Below are positions 9,993 to 21,011 of a stretch of DNA of 64,000 nucleotides, one piece after another. The stretch is from Conexibacter woesei Iso977N (GTDB lineage: Bacteria > Actinomycetota > Thermoleophilia > Solirubrobacterales > Solirubrobacteraceae), in contig NZ_AUKG01000003.1 in NCBI RefSeq assembly GCF_000424625.1, positions 372,001 through 436,000 on the forward strand. The letters run 5' to 3'. Each line of letters begins with the position of its first letter. The stretch's first letter is position 1. The position numbers and the translations under genes were made by a program. Below the pieces are notes generated by a model. The model did not search any database. It saw only the letters and a list, made by a program, of their open reading frames with translations, and was not told where the DNA came from.

Positions 9993-10924
9993 TCGACCTC
10001 AAGCTGCTCACGACGTTCCGTGAAGTCGCGCACAAGCGCTCGTTCAGCGATGCCGCGGTCACGCTCGGCTACACGCAGCCCGCGGTCTCGCAGCATGTGT
10101 CGCGCCTTGAGGCGACGCTCGGCGTCAGGCTCCTGGAGCGCGACGCGCGCGGCGTGCACCTCACCCCGGCGGGCGAGCTGCTGCTCACGCGCGCGGCGGC
10201 GCTGCTGGACCAGGCGCGGCGTGCGGAGGACGACGTCCGCGAAGCGGCCGGCGCGGGCCGGCCGTGCGTCCGGATCGGCGCGTTCGCCACGCTCGCGGGC
10301 GGGCTGCTCCCGGGCGCGACGCGCGACCTCCGCGCACGCCGCCCCGACCTCCGCCTCGAGGTCAAGGTCTTCGAGCCCGAGGACTCGATCGACGAGCTGC
10401 TCGCCGGCCGCCTCGACGTCGCCACGCTGATCGACTCCGAGCTGATGCCGCTGGCCGTCCGCGACGGCGTCGAGCACGTCTTCCTCTGCGACGACCCGCT
10501 GTTCGTCGTCATGGGCTCCGACCACCCGATGGCCGGCCGCCCGAGCCTCGGCCTCGAGGAGCTGTCCGAGGAGGGCTGGCTGATGCCCGACGTCGGCGGC
10601 ACCTGCCCGGACTCCAACATCGTGCTGCGCGCCTGCCGCGACGCCGGCTTCGAGCCCGACGTCCGCCTCGCCTTCGACGACTACCCCGCGCTGCAGGGGA
10701 TGGCGGCGGCGGGGGTCGGCGTCGCGCTGCTCCCGAGCCTCGCGACCGCGAACCTGCGCTCCGACGTCGCGGTCATCCCGCTGCGCGGCACGCCGCCCGC
10801 GCGCCGGATCCAGGCGGCGATCCGGATCGGCGAGAACGACGAGCTCGTCGACCACGTCATCGAGGCCCTCCGCGCCGCCGGCCGCGCGCTCCCCACCGGC
10901 CGCGCGCTGACCGCCGTGGCATAG
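9989..10924 (+). CDS. LysR family transcriptional regulator
   Basis: 311 aa with an N-terminal winged helix: LLTTFREVAHKRSFSDAA, LGYTQPAVSQHVSRLEATLG, RLLERDARGVHLTPAGELLL are the canonical LTTR segments. Residues 90-295 form the two-lobed periplasmic-binding-like effector domain (RIGAFATLAGGLLPGATRDL to VAVIPLRGTPPARR). The effector is unknown. GTG 9986 is an alternative start. Two matching palindromes 32 bases apart lie directly upstream, and the divergent neighbour is a frameshifted small gene, so autoregulation is likely while the usual divergent target has decayed. Confidence 0.93.
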   Translation: MLDLKLLTTFREVAHKRSFSDAAVTLGYTQPAVSQHVSRLEATLGVRLLERDARGVHLTPAGELLLTRAAALLDQARRAEDDVREAAGAGRPCVRIGAFATLAGGLLPGATRDLRARRPDLRLEVKVFEPEDSIDELLAGRLDVATLIDSELMPLAVRDGVEHVFLCDDPLFVVMGSDHPMAGRPSLGLEELSEEGWLMPDVGGTCPDSNIVLRACRDAGFEPDVRLAFDDYPALQGMAAAGVGVALLPSLATANLRSDVAVIPLRGTPPARRIQAAIRIGENDELVDHVIEALRAAGRALPTGRALTAVA

Positions 10925-10992
10925 GCCTCGTGCCGCTGCAAAACGCCTGACGGGTTTACTCTCCCGCCCCGAGGAGAACCGAAGGGGTCGAA

Positions 10993-11790
10993 GTGCGGAT
11001 CACGGTGCTGGGCAAATCGCCCTCCTGGCAGGACGCCGGAGGGGCATGCAGCGGCTACCTCGTCGAGGAGGCGGGGACCTTCCTGCTGCTCGACTGCGGC
11101 AACGGCGTCTTCTCCAAGCTGCGCCGCTACCGCGACTACGTGGCGATCGACGCCGTCGTCATCAGCCACCTGCACGCCGACCACTTCCTGGACCTCGTCC
11201 CCTACGCCTACGCGCTGACCTACGCGCCGCGCCAGCAGCCGGTGCCGGTCGACCGCTGGCCCGGGACCGACGCGCCCGCCAAGCCCAAGCTCTACGCGCC
11301 TCGCGGCGCGCGCCAGACGTTCCGCAGGATCGTCGGCTCCTGGGGCGCGGAGGACCTGATCGACAACGCGTTCGACATCCACGAGTACGTGCCGGGCGAA
11401 GAAGTACATGTTGGTCCGATGAGCCTCACGTTCCACGAGGTCCCGCACTGGCTGCCCACCTGCGCGGTCGACATCGCGTCCACGCAGAACGGCTCCGGCC
11501 GCTTCACCTACGGCGCCGACACCGCGCCGACCGACGAGCTCGTGAGGTTCGCGGCGAACACCGACCTCCTGATGATCGAGGCGACGCTGCCGCGCCCCGA
11601 GCGCGACGGCATCCGCGGCCACCTCACCCCGGAGGAGGCCGGCGAGCACGGCTCCCGCGCCAAGGTCGGCCGCCTCGTCATCACGCACTTCTCCGACGAG
11701 ATGGACGAGCTCTGGGCCCGCCGGGAAGCCGAGCGCGCGTTCGAAGGACCCGTGTCGGTCGCCCGCGAGGGCGCCGTCTACGAGGTCTAG
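10993..11790 (+). CDS. MBL-fold metallo-hydrolase
   Basis: 265 aa metallo-beta-lactamase-fold protein, probably a binuclear zinc hydrolase of the cyclic phosphodiesterase/RNase Z-like group. The metal motif is SHLHADHF (near residue 57). Later ligands fit FHEVPHW, YGADTA and THFSDEMD. The start MRITVLGKSPSWQDAGGACS resembles ribonuclease Z relatives. The GTG start is preceded by GAGGAG and AAGGGG purine tracts. It reads into the Hsp20 and Lon genes after 16 bases. The substrate cannot be inferred. Confidence 0.88.
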   Translation: MRITVLGKSPSWQDAGGACSGYLVEEAGTFLLLDCGNGVFSKLRRYRDYVAIDAVVISHLHADHFLDLVPYAYALTYAPRQQPVPVDRWPGTDAPAKPKLYAPRGARQTFRRIVGSWGAEDLIDNAFDIHEYVPGEEVHVGPMSLTFHEVPHWLPTCAVDIASTQNGSGRFTYGADTAPTDELVRFAANTDLLMIEATLPRPERDGIRGHLTPEEAGEHGSRAKVGRLVITHFSDEMDELWARREAERAFEGPVSVAREGAVYEV

Positions 11791-11793
11791 CGG

Positions 11794-11799
11794 TACATT
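11794..11799 (+). promoter_or_regulatory. -10 hexamer of hsp20
   Basis: TACATT ends seven bases before the GTG start of the Hsp20 gene, predicting a leaderless hsp20-lon transcript. No CIRCE or HAIR operator is seen next to it. Confidence 0.5.
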
Positions 11800-11806
11800 C
11801 GGGCAC

Positions 11807-12268
11807 GTGCCTCCTGAGCGCGACCTCTTCGCCAACTTCGAGCGCATGCGCCGTGAGATGGACGAGCTGTTCGGCGACGTCTTCGGCGGCGGTGTCCTCG
11901 GCCCGCGCCATCGCGGTGGCTTCTCGCCCGCGGTCGACGTCTTCTACGAGGGCGATCCGCCGCGCGCGGTCGTGCATGCCGAGCTGGCAGGGATCGACCC
12001 GGACGAGATCGGGCTGGAGATCGAGGGGCGCGAGCTGGTGATCGCCGGCCACCGCCGGCCCGCCGACGCCGAGGGCCGCGTCTACCAGCAGCTCGAGATC
12101 GACTTCGGCCCGTTCCGGCGCGTCATCCCGCTCGGCGCCGACGTCGTCGCCGACGCGGCGCGCGCCACCTACCGCGACGGGATCCTGCGCGTGGAGCTGC
12201 CGCTGCAGCGGCCCGAGCCGCGCGCCCGGCGGGTGCCGATCGAGGTACCCGTCGAGGACGAGGTGTAG
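11807..12268 (+). CDS. Hsp20/alpha-crystallin small heat shock protein
   Basis: 153 aa ATP-independent holdase. The alpha-crystallin domain spans about residues 43-135, with FSPAVDVFYEGDPPRAVVHA at its start, the edge strand ELVIAGHRRP, and the closing YRDGILRVELPL. The N-terminal arm (DLFANFERMRREMDELF) is typical of the family. The C-terminal IxI-like segment is VPIEVPV, which could dock in the oligomer. It lies three bases before lon, pairing a holdase with the main ATP-dependent protease. Confidence 0.93.
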   Translation: MPPERDLFANFERMRREMDELFGDVFGGGVLGPRHRGGFSPAVDVFYEGDPPRAVVHAELAGIDPDEIGLEIEGRELVIAGHRRPADAEGRVYQQLEIDFGPFRRVIPLGADVVADAARATYRDGILRVELPLQRPEPRARRVPIEVPVEDEV

Positions 12269-12271
12269 GTC

Positions 12272-14674
<2,403 letters not shown>

Positions 14675-14744
14675 CTGAGTTCACGCCCCGGGCGGGTATG
14701 CTCGCCGAAAGAGCCACCTGACCCCGACCCGAAGAGGGAGCTGC

Positions 14745-15203
14745 ATGGCCAAGAAGAACAAGGCGGCAGTCGCCGCCGGCGCCGTCGAGGCGGCCCGCTC
14801 CAACCCGTACGTCCAGCGCGTGATCGAGGACGACGACCTCCAGGACAACGTCCGCGTTGCCTTCGATGCCGCTCGTGACGCGTACGACCGCCTGTCCTCG
14901 TCGAAGTCGGCGAAGAAGACGATCCAGAACGACAAGAAGCTGCACAAGGACCTGCAGGTCGCCGCGGAGGCCTTGAAGGAGGCCGGCGCGTCGCTCAGCA
15001 ACCCCAAGAAGAAGTCCAAGAAGCGCAGGGGCGGCCTCGGCCGCAAGCTGCTGATCCTGGGCGTCGCCGGTGGTCTGGCGATCGCGCTGTCGGCCGATCT
15101 GCGCTCCAAGGTCCTCGACGCGCTGTTCGGCGCCGAGGAGGAGTTCGACTACACGTCGACCACGACGCCGTCGGCCGCGCCGACGACGGGCGCGACGGCC
15201 TAG
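14745..15203 (+). CDS. lysine-rich single-pass membrane protein, hypothetical
   Basis: 152 aa. The first 70 residues are a helical cytoplasmic region (NPYVQRVIEDDDLQDNVRVA, then AARDAYDRLSSSKSAKKTI). A run of lysines and arginines (NPKKKSKKRRGGLGRK) precedes one membrane segment (LLILGVAGGLAIALSADL). The end is a short Thr/Ala tail after an acidic patch (FGAEEEFDY). A good ribosome binding site, AGAGGGAG, precedes the ATG. Similar proteins are widespread in Solirubrobacterales (from memory). No function is known. Confidence 0.8.
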   Translation: MAKKNKAAVAAGAVEAARSNPYVQRVIEDDDLQDNVRVAFDAARDAYDRLSSSKSAKKTIQNDKKLHKDLQVAAEALKEAGASLSNPKKKSKKRRGGLGRKLLILGVAGGLAIALSADLRSKVLDALFGAEEEFDYTSTTTPSAAPTTGATA

Positions 15204-15236
15204 CGGCTCTCACACCCCTCGTAGTTGTAGGTCTTT

Positions 15237-15270
15237 CGAAGGGCGCTCCGCATGTGCGGGGCGCCCTTCG
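15237..15270 (+). terminator. strong intrinsic terminator hairpin
   Basis: Fifteen-base stem (CGAAGGGCGC-T-CCGC with GCGG-G-GCGCCCTTCG, one G-U pair) and the tetraloop ATGT. It closes the transcript of the membrane protein gene. Confidence 0.8.
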
Positions 15271-15301
15271 TCGTGGTTGGCCGGCCAGCCAGGCGTTCGT
15301 C

Positions 15302-15307
15302 TAAGGT
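15302..15307 (+). promoter_or_regulatory. -10 hexamer of tetR gene
   Basis: TAAGGT ends ten bases before the ATG at 15318. Confidence 0.4.
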
Positions 15308-15317
15308 GGTCTTCGAG

Positions 15318-15920
15318 ATGGAGGCCTCGGCGACCCAGCGCACGCTCAGCGGCGAGAAGGCGCAGCGGATCGTGGACGCGATGCGCTCGTCGGTCGCGCT
15401 GCGCGGCGTCGCGGGCTCGACGTTCGACCACGTCGCGCGCGACGCCGGCGTCTCCCGCGGGTTGTTGCACTACTACTTCGGCTCGAAGGAGCGCCTGCTG
15501 GCCGAGGTCGTCCGGCGCGACACCGAGCTGCGGATGGCGCGCCTGGACGACCAGCTGGCGCGCGCGTCGTCGGCCGCGGACTTCATCGAGATGCTGCGCT
15601 CGACGCTCGAGGCGATGCTGCGCGACGACACCGAGTTCCTCACGTTGGCCTTCGAGGTCTTCACGCTGTCGCGCCGCAACCCGGACATCGCGGCCGAGTA
15701 CCAGCAGCTGGTCCGCCGGACGCGCGAGCAGGTCGCCGCCGTCCTGGCGGCCAAGCAGGACGCGGGCATCCTGACGCTGCACGGCGACCCGGAGGCGATC
15801 GCCGAGATCATCTTCGGCCTCGGCGACGGCCTGGCGCTCCGCCTCCTCGGCGAGCCGGGCCGCGACCACCGCGCGACGGTCGACGCCGGCACGCGCGCGG
15901 TGGCCGCCCTGATCGGCTAG
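15318..15920 (+). CDS. TetR/AcrR family transcriptional regulator
   Basis: 200 aa. The N-terminal helix-turn-helix reads SSVALRGVAGSTFDHVARDA then GVSRGLLHYYFGSKERLLAE, the family signature. Residues 75-195 are the helical ligand-binding and dimerisation part. The start at 15318 is chosen over an upstream GTG because the latter would run through the terminator hairpin. The cognate target is not obvious, since no divergent gene is present. The stop codon lies inside a 20-bp perfect palindrome shared with the convergent gene. Confidence 0.92.
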   Translation: MEASATQRTLSGEKAQRIVDAMRSSVALRGVAGSTFDHVARDAGVSRGLLHYYFGSKERLLAEVVRRDTELRMARLDDQLARASSAADFIEMLRSTLEAMLRDDTEFLTLAFEVFTLSRRNPDIAAEYQQLVRRTREQVAAVLAAKQDAGILTLHGDPEAIAEIIFGLGDGLALRLLGEPGRDHRATVDAGTRAVAALIG

Positions 15921-15928
15921 CCGATCAG
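15909..15928. terminator. 20-bp perfect palindrome containing both convergent stops
   Basis: CTGATCGG-CTAG-CCGATCAG can form an eight-base stem with a four-base loop in either transcript. It holds the tetR stop (TAG) and the stop of the secreted protein gene on the other strand, so it is a compact candidate bidirectional terminator. Confidence 0.5.
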
Positions 15929-16614
15929 CCGTACCAGACGTAGGGCTGGGCGGCGGGGCCGCCGGCCGGGAACGTGTACTTCAACAGCATGCCCGCGCCG
16001 CCCGGGTTGAGCAGGAACACGGCGCCGTTGGGGATCGGCGCGCAGCCCGCGCCGACCTTCGCCGCGACGAGGACCTGGCCGGGGTTGCCCGGGAACGACA
16101 CGCTGCCGTCGGTCCTGGCGAGGTTGGACGGGTTGGTGTGCAGGCCCGGCGTCATGCCCGTGAACGTCGAGCACGCCCTGCCGGCGAGCGAGATCGTGCA
16201 GCTGATGCCGGTGATGGCCATGCTCGTGACGCCGCCGTCGGCGGGGGCGACGATCGGGCCCGCGTAGGCGCCCGGGCCGACGCCGGTGTCGAAGCTCGCC
16301 GCCGCGCAGGCGATCGTTGTCGGCACGCCGGCGGTCCTGCAGCCGGTGAAGCCGGGCGTCGCCGACGCGAACCCGACCCACGGGTTGGTCCCGGCCGCCG
16401 GCGACGGGTTGACGTTGCCGCTGAAGATCATGCCGGTGCAGGCGATCCTCACGGCGCCCGCGTTGATGTCGATGAAGACCGCGGTCGTGGCGGTCAGGAC
16501 GTAGGCCCCGGCGTTGCCCGAGTGCCAGTCGGGTGCGGCGGAAGCGGACGTGGGGGCGGCGGCGAGCGCGATGAGCGCGCAGGCCAGGACGACCATGCGG
16601 GTGAGCTTGGCCAT
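15925..16614 (-). CDS. secreted protein of unknown function
   Basis: 229 aa with a Sec signal peptide (MAKLTRMVVLACALIALAAA, probable cleavage after the following TSASA). The mature part is small-residue rich with six cysteines (IACTG, GCRTAG, IACAA, ISCTI, RACST, GCAPI), enough for three disulfides, and beta-strand-like repeats. No catalytic motif is visible. The ATG start has a good AAGGAGG site. Similar secreted proteins are common in Solirubrobacterales (recollection, not checked). Confidence 0.78.
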   Translation of the reverse strand: MAKLTRMVVLACALIALAAAPTSASAAPDWHSGNAGAYVLTATTAVFIDINAGAVRIACTGMIFSGNVNPSPAAGTNPWVGFASATPGFTGCRTAGVPTTIACAAASFDTGVGPGAYAGPIVAPADGGVTSMAITGISCTISLAGRACSTFTGMTPGLHTNPSNLARTDGSVSFPGNPGQVLVAAKVGAGCAPIPNGAVFLLNPGGAGMLLKYTFPAGGPAAQPYVWYG

Positions 16615-16697
16615 GGTGGGTTCCTCCTTGTGGGAAAGGTCCCCTGCGCTCAGCTATCAGCATCAGCGACCGAGATGGCGCCTCGCAAGAGCCAGCT

Positions 16698-16735
16698 GGC
16701 CGAGCGGCGGCGCTGCGGGCGCGCCGCCGCTGGCC
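16698..16735 (-). terminator. terminator of the large secreted protein gene
   Basis: GGCC-GA-GCGGCGGCG (16698-16712) pairs with CGCCGCCGC-T-GGCC (16722-16735) around a nine-base loop, just beyond the stop of the gene at 16748 on the minus strand. Confidence 0.6.
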
Positions 16736-16747
16736 CGGCGGTCCGGG

Positions 16748-19700
16748 CTACCTCTTCCTCTTGGCCCTGGCCGGCTTCCTCCTGGTGGCCCTCTTGGCCG
16801 CGACCTTCAGCGTGGCCTTCCTGCCGCGGGTGTTGTCGCCCTTGAGGCCGGTGACGGTGATCGTCGCGCGGGTCGCGCTGGCGACCGCCGGGATCGCGAG
16901 GCGGGTGCCCTTCTGGCGGACCATGATCACGCGGCCGTCGGAGAGCGTTGCGCGGATCTCGTAGCGCTTGGCGTTCTTGGCCGTCGACCAAGTGATGGTC
17001 ATGGCCTTGGTCCCGCGGGTCGCCCTGAGGTGCTTGGGCGTCGCGGGCTTGGGCGGCGGCGGTGCGACGTAGCTGGCGACCGTCAGGTTCTTGCGCGGCT
17101 TGCCGTAGGAGGCGACCATCGCGATGATCCTGCGCGTCCCGCCGGGGCCGTCGGCGGGCGTGAAGCGCAGCGTGCCCTCGCTGCCGTGGGCCTTGCCGAG
17201 CGTCTGCGCGGCGCCCTTGCCCTGCTCGGCGAACGTGACCACCTGGCCGGGGACGGAGTTCACCTTGTAGGTCAACTCGCGCTTGCCGCCGGACGCCTTC
17301 CTGACGTGCGCGGTGACCTGCGGCTGCTCCAGCCCGTCGGCGCTCTGGACGCCGGTGATCGCGACCGAGTCGGGCTGCGGGACGACCTGCCACGCGCCCG
17401 CCGCCGGCTTCTTGACCACGAAGTACGTGGTGTTGCTGGTCGCGTCGTGGAAGGCGATCGCCCCCGGCGTCTGCAGCGGGCCGGTCGCGGGCGCGTCGAC
17501 CCGGACGCCGCCCGGCCCGACGAGGCTGACGTGCGGCGGCGCGCCGTTGCCCTGGACGCCGACGACGCCGGTCGGCGCGTCCCTGCCGAACGTGACGGTC
17601 CGCGGTGCGCCCGCCTGCGCGGCTGCGGCGACGGCCTTGAACGGCCCGACGTCGCAGCCCCTGAACATGAACTCCAGGTCGCCGTCCCAGCGGTAGCCGG
17701 CGCCGAAGTCGGCGAGCGTCGTCCTCACGCAGCCGGCGAAGCCGACGGAGCTGAACACGACCTCACCGCCCGCGCAGCCGAGGTCGCCGAGGCAGATCCT
17801 CGCGCTGGCGTCGACGTTGAACGCCGACTTGAACAGCCAGCCGTTGATGTTGGCGTCGGCCTCGAACGCGCCGTCCCTGTAGCCGAGCTGGCCGCCGAAG
17901 GCGACGTAGCCGTTGGTGCGCAGCTCGAAGAACGCGCTGCCGACCGGGATCTTGACGAGCGAGACCCTGCCGTCCGCGCGCAGGATCGCGGGGTCGGTGA
18001 GCGTGAACGTCAGGTCGCCGTCGACGCTGACCGCGGCGACGCCGCCGATCTGCGGCCCGGCGTTGATCGTCACGCCGCCGGTCAACCGCAAGGGGTTGGT
18101 GAACAGGCCGAAGCGGATGTGCTTCAGGTAGGTCGCGCCGAGCGGATCCAGGACGATGCCCGGGCCGGGGAGCGTGAGGTCGTTCTGGAGGTAGTCGAGG
18201 TTGCCGTGGGTGAAGCTGATCTTCGACTCCAGCGACGGGCCCGGGGGCTGGGGCGGCAGGATCAGGGTCGCGCCGCCGGCCCAGTGCACGGTGTCGGCGT
18301 CGTAGTCGAAGAACAGGTCCTTGATCTCCAGCGGCCCGATCAGCGCGTCGCCGACCTTGACGTGCAGCTCGCGCAGGTGGATGCCCGCGATGTTGTCGGC
18401 GCGGATCGTGACGTCGCCGGTCACGCCGCCGAACAGCGCGGGCAGGCCGAGGTGCACGGGGATCTCCGCGCCGCCGTTCTTGAAGTTGATCGACGCCGAG
18501 CCCTTGAGCGGGAAGCCGAGCAGGTCGCCGCCGCCGGAGACGTCGATCGTGCCCAGCGACGCGGTCGAGCCCCTCGGCAGCGTCCAGTTGATCGGCGCCC
18601 TGTAGAGGACGACGTCGCCGACCTTGACGGTCACGCTGGCGCCCGAGGTCGTGATCGTCCGGGCCCTCGGGTCGAACTTCATCTGGCCCGAGCCCAGCTC
18701 GATCCGCAGGCCGTTGATCTTCACGCCGCCGGTCGCGACGTAGGCGCTGCCGACGCGCCTGAAGCAGACGTCGGCGATCACGTCGACCGCGCCGAACGAC
18801 AGCGTCTGGCAGGCGCCGGGCGGGGTCGGGACGGTGGGCGTCGTGCCGGGCAGCGTCACGCCGCCGGGCAGCGAGACGCCGGGCGGCGGCCTGACGAACA
18901 GCGAGGTCGCGAGGTCCGGCAGCGCCTGCATCATGATCGCCGGGTTGCGGGCGCCGGGGGCGACGTCCTCCCAGATCGCGTTGCCGGCGTAGCCGTCGTC
19001 GACCGTGCGCGCGACGACCTTGAGGTCGCCGAGCTGGAAGTTCGGGCCGGGGACGATCGTCTGCTGGTCGCCCCAGAGCTGGCCGCCATTGGCCGACGCG
19101 CGGTAGCTCAGCCCGCTGTTGGCGTCGATGAACAGCGTGTGGAGGATGCCGTTGGCGTCCTCGGTGATGTCGCGCGCGTTGCCGGCGATCGCGCTCGCGC
19201 CGACGGCCAGCGCGGGGCCGAAGGTGTTGTTGTCGGTGTTGATCGAGCGCGTGTAGTACGTGTTGCTGCCGGCGTCGCGGTAGAGCATGAACGTCCCGTT
19301 GGCCCCGGTGACGAGGCGCGGCCTCTCGGCGCCGGGGATCGCCACCTGCGGCGCCCAGCTCGTCGCGATGTTGGGGTTGTTGCTGCACGGGTTGCCGGTG
19401 CAGGTGTAGGTCCGGAAGTACGACGTCCCGTTGGCGTCGGCCCACGCGGCGGCGAACTTGCCGGGCCCGACGAAGACGATCGACGCGTCGTAGGAGTTGT
19501 AGTTGGACAACTGCGCGTAGGTGGTCTCGTACCCCTGCGGGGCGCCGTTGCCGGCCAGCGCCGCGGCCTGGAAGCGGATGCCGCCGGTCGGCGCGGAGAT
19601 CGTCAGGACGCGGCTGAGGCTGGCGTCGTAGGCGATCGGCGTCGGGACCGCGGCCGCGCCGGGCTGGACGCTGCCGATCGGCGTCGGGCCGGTCCAGGAC

Positions 19701-20131
19701 CCGGGCGCGCCGCCGTCGTCCGAGACGTAGGCGAAGTCGGTGTCGGCGCCGGCGCGGCCCGCGATCGTGCCGCAGCAGCGATGGGTGACCAGCAGGACGT
19801 CGCCGTTGGTCTCGACGAAGACGTGCGGGCCGGCGAAGTCGTGGTTGCCGCCGCTCGCCGAGTTGCCGGATGGCGTGAACGTCTGCCCGTTCGTGCAGCC
19901 CGTCCCGCCCAGCGGGATCTGGCAGTAGTTCAGGACGTCGGCCGAGTTGCCGTCCGTGTTGTCCGTGTTCCAGACGACGTGCGTGACGCCGTCGCGGTCG
20001 ACGACCGCGTCCGGGTAGTTGCCGGAGGCGATCTGCGATGCCGCGTGGGCGGCGGCCGGGACGGCGAGCGTGAGGACCAGCAGCAGCGCGGCGAGCGCGA
20101 TGCGCCGGAAGGCAGGAGAAGAGGCGGGCAT
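16748..20131 (-). CDS. large secreted multidomain protein with sialidase-like and Fn3-like parts
   Basis: 1127 aa with a signal peptide (FRRIALAALLLVLTLAVPAA). Residues 30-440 look like a beta-propeller of the BNR/sialidase kind, with repeated aromatic-Asp motifs (DRDGVTHVVWNTDNTDGN, ISEDGG-like DFAYVSDDGGAPGSW, YRASANGGQLWGDQQTI). Residues 470-870 are beta-rich segments with no clear family. Residues 1015-1110 resemble a fibronectin type III domain (PKHLRATRGTKAMTITWSTA). The tail is strongly basic (RRKPARAKRKR), perhaps for wall or nucleic acid contact. Start 20131 is set by the signal peptide. Function unknown; glycan binding is a guess. Confidence 0.75.
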   Translation of the reverse strand: MPASSPAFRRIALAALLLVLTLAVPAAAHAASQIASGNYPDAVVDRDGVTHVVWNTDNTDGNSADVLNYCQIPLGGTGCTNGQTFTPSGNSASGGNHDFAGPHVFVETNGDVLLVTHRCCGTIAGRAGADTDFAYVSDDGGAPGSWTGPTPIGSVQPGAAAVPTPIAYDASLSRVLTISAPTGGIRFQAAALAGNGAPQGYETTYAQLSNYNSYDASIVFVGPGKFAAAWADANGTSYFRTYTCTGNPCSNNPNIATSWAPQVAIPGAERPRLVTGANGTFMLYRDAGSNTYYTRSINTDNNTFGPALAVGASAIAGNARDITEDANGILHTLFIDANSGLSYRASANGGQLWGDQQTIVPGPNFQLGDLKVVARTVDDGYAGNAIWEDVAPGARNPAIMMQALPDLATSLFVRPPPGVSLPGGVTLPGTTPTVPTPPGACQTLSFGAVDVIADVCFRRVGSAYVATGGVKINGLRIELGSGQMKFDPRARTITTSGASVTVKVGDVVLYRAPINWTLPRGSTASLGTIDVSGGGDLLGFPLKGSASINFKNGGAEIPVHLGLPALFGGVTGDVTIRADNIAGIHLRELHVKVGDALIGPLEIKDLFFDYDADTVHWAGGATLILPPQPPGPSLESKISFTHGNLDYLQNDLTLPGPGIVLDPLGATYLKHIRFGLFTNPLRLTGGVTINAGPQIGGVAAVSVDGDLTFTLTDPAILRADGRVSLVKIPVGSAFFELRTNGYVAFGGQLGYRDGAFEADANINGWLFKSAFNVDASARICLGDLGCAGGEVVFSSVGFAGCVRTTLADFGAGYRWDGDLEFMFRGCDVGPFKAVAAAAQAGAPRTVTFGRDAPTGVVGVQGNGAPPHVSLVGPGGVRVDAPATGPLQTPGAIAFHDATSNTTYFVVKKPAAGAWQVVPQPDSVAITGVQSADGLEQPQVTAHVRKASGGKRELTYKVNSVPGQVVTFAEQGKGAAQTLGKAHGSEGTLRFTPADGPGGTRRIIAMVASYGKPRKNLTVASYVAPPPPKPATPKHLRATRGTKAMTITWSTAKNAKRYEIRATLSDGRVIMVRQKGTRLAIPAVASATRATITVTGLKGDNTRGRKATLKVAAKRATRRKPARAKRKR

Positions 20132-20190
20132 CACCGGCCACCATCCCGCGCGCGAGACGGTGTGCCTACCGTCGTTTGGGTGGGTCTGGA

Positions 20191-20254
20191 CGCAAGTTGG
20201 CGCGCAGCCGTCGTGGCCAAACCTCCACATCCCGTGCCGGAACTTGCGCGCAAG
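20191..20254. promoter_or_regulatory. inverted repeat in divergent control region
   Basis: CGCAAGTT (20191-20198) and AACTTGCG (20241-20248) form a perfect eight-base inverted repeat, and the second half is part of the 12-bp palindrome CTTGCGCGCAAG (20243-20254). It lies between the divergent starts at 20131 and 20331 and is a candidate operator. Confidence 0.4.
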
Positions 20255-20330
20255 CTGCGGGAAACCGTGCAGATGCGGCAACGGTGTGGACAACCGCACC
20301 GGATACCGGCAGTCTGGCGCTCTCCTGCCG

Positions 20331-20705
20331 ATGACCGAGCGTCCGGACCCATACCGCAGCGTCGCGCGTGAACTCCTGTGCGTGCTGGCCGACGAAGGCC
20401 GGCCGATGAGCCTGCGCGAGCTTCAGCAACCCGGCAAGCTGCCCGGCGGCGACGCCGCGTTCCAGCTGTCGGTCGCGCGGGTCGCCGGGTTCGTGCGTAC
20501 GGTGCCCGGCACGGTCGGCGACGATCCGGGGGTCGCCCCGCAGCGGGAGCCCTGCTACCAGCCGACGACGCTCGGCTGGATGATCGCGCGCAGGACGTCG
20601 CGCGCCGGCGCGCTGGCCCGCCAGCTGCGGGCCAACGACGACGCCCCGTGGGCGCCGGATCGCCCGGAGCAGTCGGCGCGCGCCGCGCGCCGCCGCGTCG
20701 CCTAG
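20331..20705 (+). CDS. hypothetical small winged-helix-like protein
   Basis: 124 aa. Residues 9-60 could fold as a winged helix (YRSVARELLCVLADEGRPMS followed by LRELQQPGKLPGG and FQLSVARVAGFVRTV). The C-terminal third is basic and low-complexity (ARQLRANDDAPWAPDRPEQS, then ARAARRRVA). Its stop overlaps the convergent gene by four bases. I do not recognise the family, and a DNA-binding role is an inference. Confidence 0.6.
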   Translation: MTERPDPYRSVARELLCVLADEGRPMSLRELQQPGKLPGGDAAFQLSVARVAGFVRTVPGTVGDDPGVAPQREPCYQPTTLGWMIARRTSRAGALARQLRANDDAPWAPDRPEQSARAARRRVA

Positions 20706-21001
20706 AGGCTGCCCGGCAGGTCGCCGGGGTTCGCGCTGCGCGAGCGCCAGTGCTCGGGCAGGTCCGGGTGCTCGAGGAACAGCAGGTGGTCGTCGGTGCC
20801 CGACGCGGCGACCGCGTCCCAGACGAGCGTCAGCGCGGCGTCGAGGTCGTCGGCCTCGACGGTGACGTCGAACGCGCCGTCCGCGTCGGCCTCGCCGACG
20901 CTCGCCTCGTCCGGCAATGCGTCCGCAAGCGCGGCGCGCGCCTCTTCGTCGCGCGGCGTGCCGCCGTGCTGTTCCAGGAGTCCGATCTCGAAGGTGGGCA
21001 T
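20702..21001 (-). CDS. hypothetical acidic protein
   Basis: 99 aa, very acidic. Two halves can be seen: GLLEQHGGTPRDEEARAALA and DDLDAALTLVWDAVAASGTD, then HLLFLEHPDLPEHWR. No signal peptide or membrane segment. It lies ten bases upstream of the glyS stop region on the same strand as, and downstream of, glyS, and may be co-transcribed with it. Function unknown. Confidence 0.65.
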   Translation of the reverse strand: MPTFEIGLLEQHGGTPRDEEARAALADALPDEASVGEADADGAFDVTVEADDLDAALTLVWDAVAASGTDDHLLFLEHPDLPEHWRSRSANPGDLPGSL

Positions 21002-21011
21002 GGCGCGAGTC

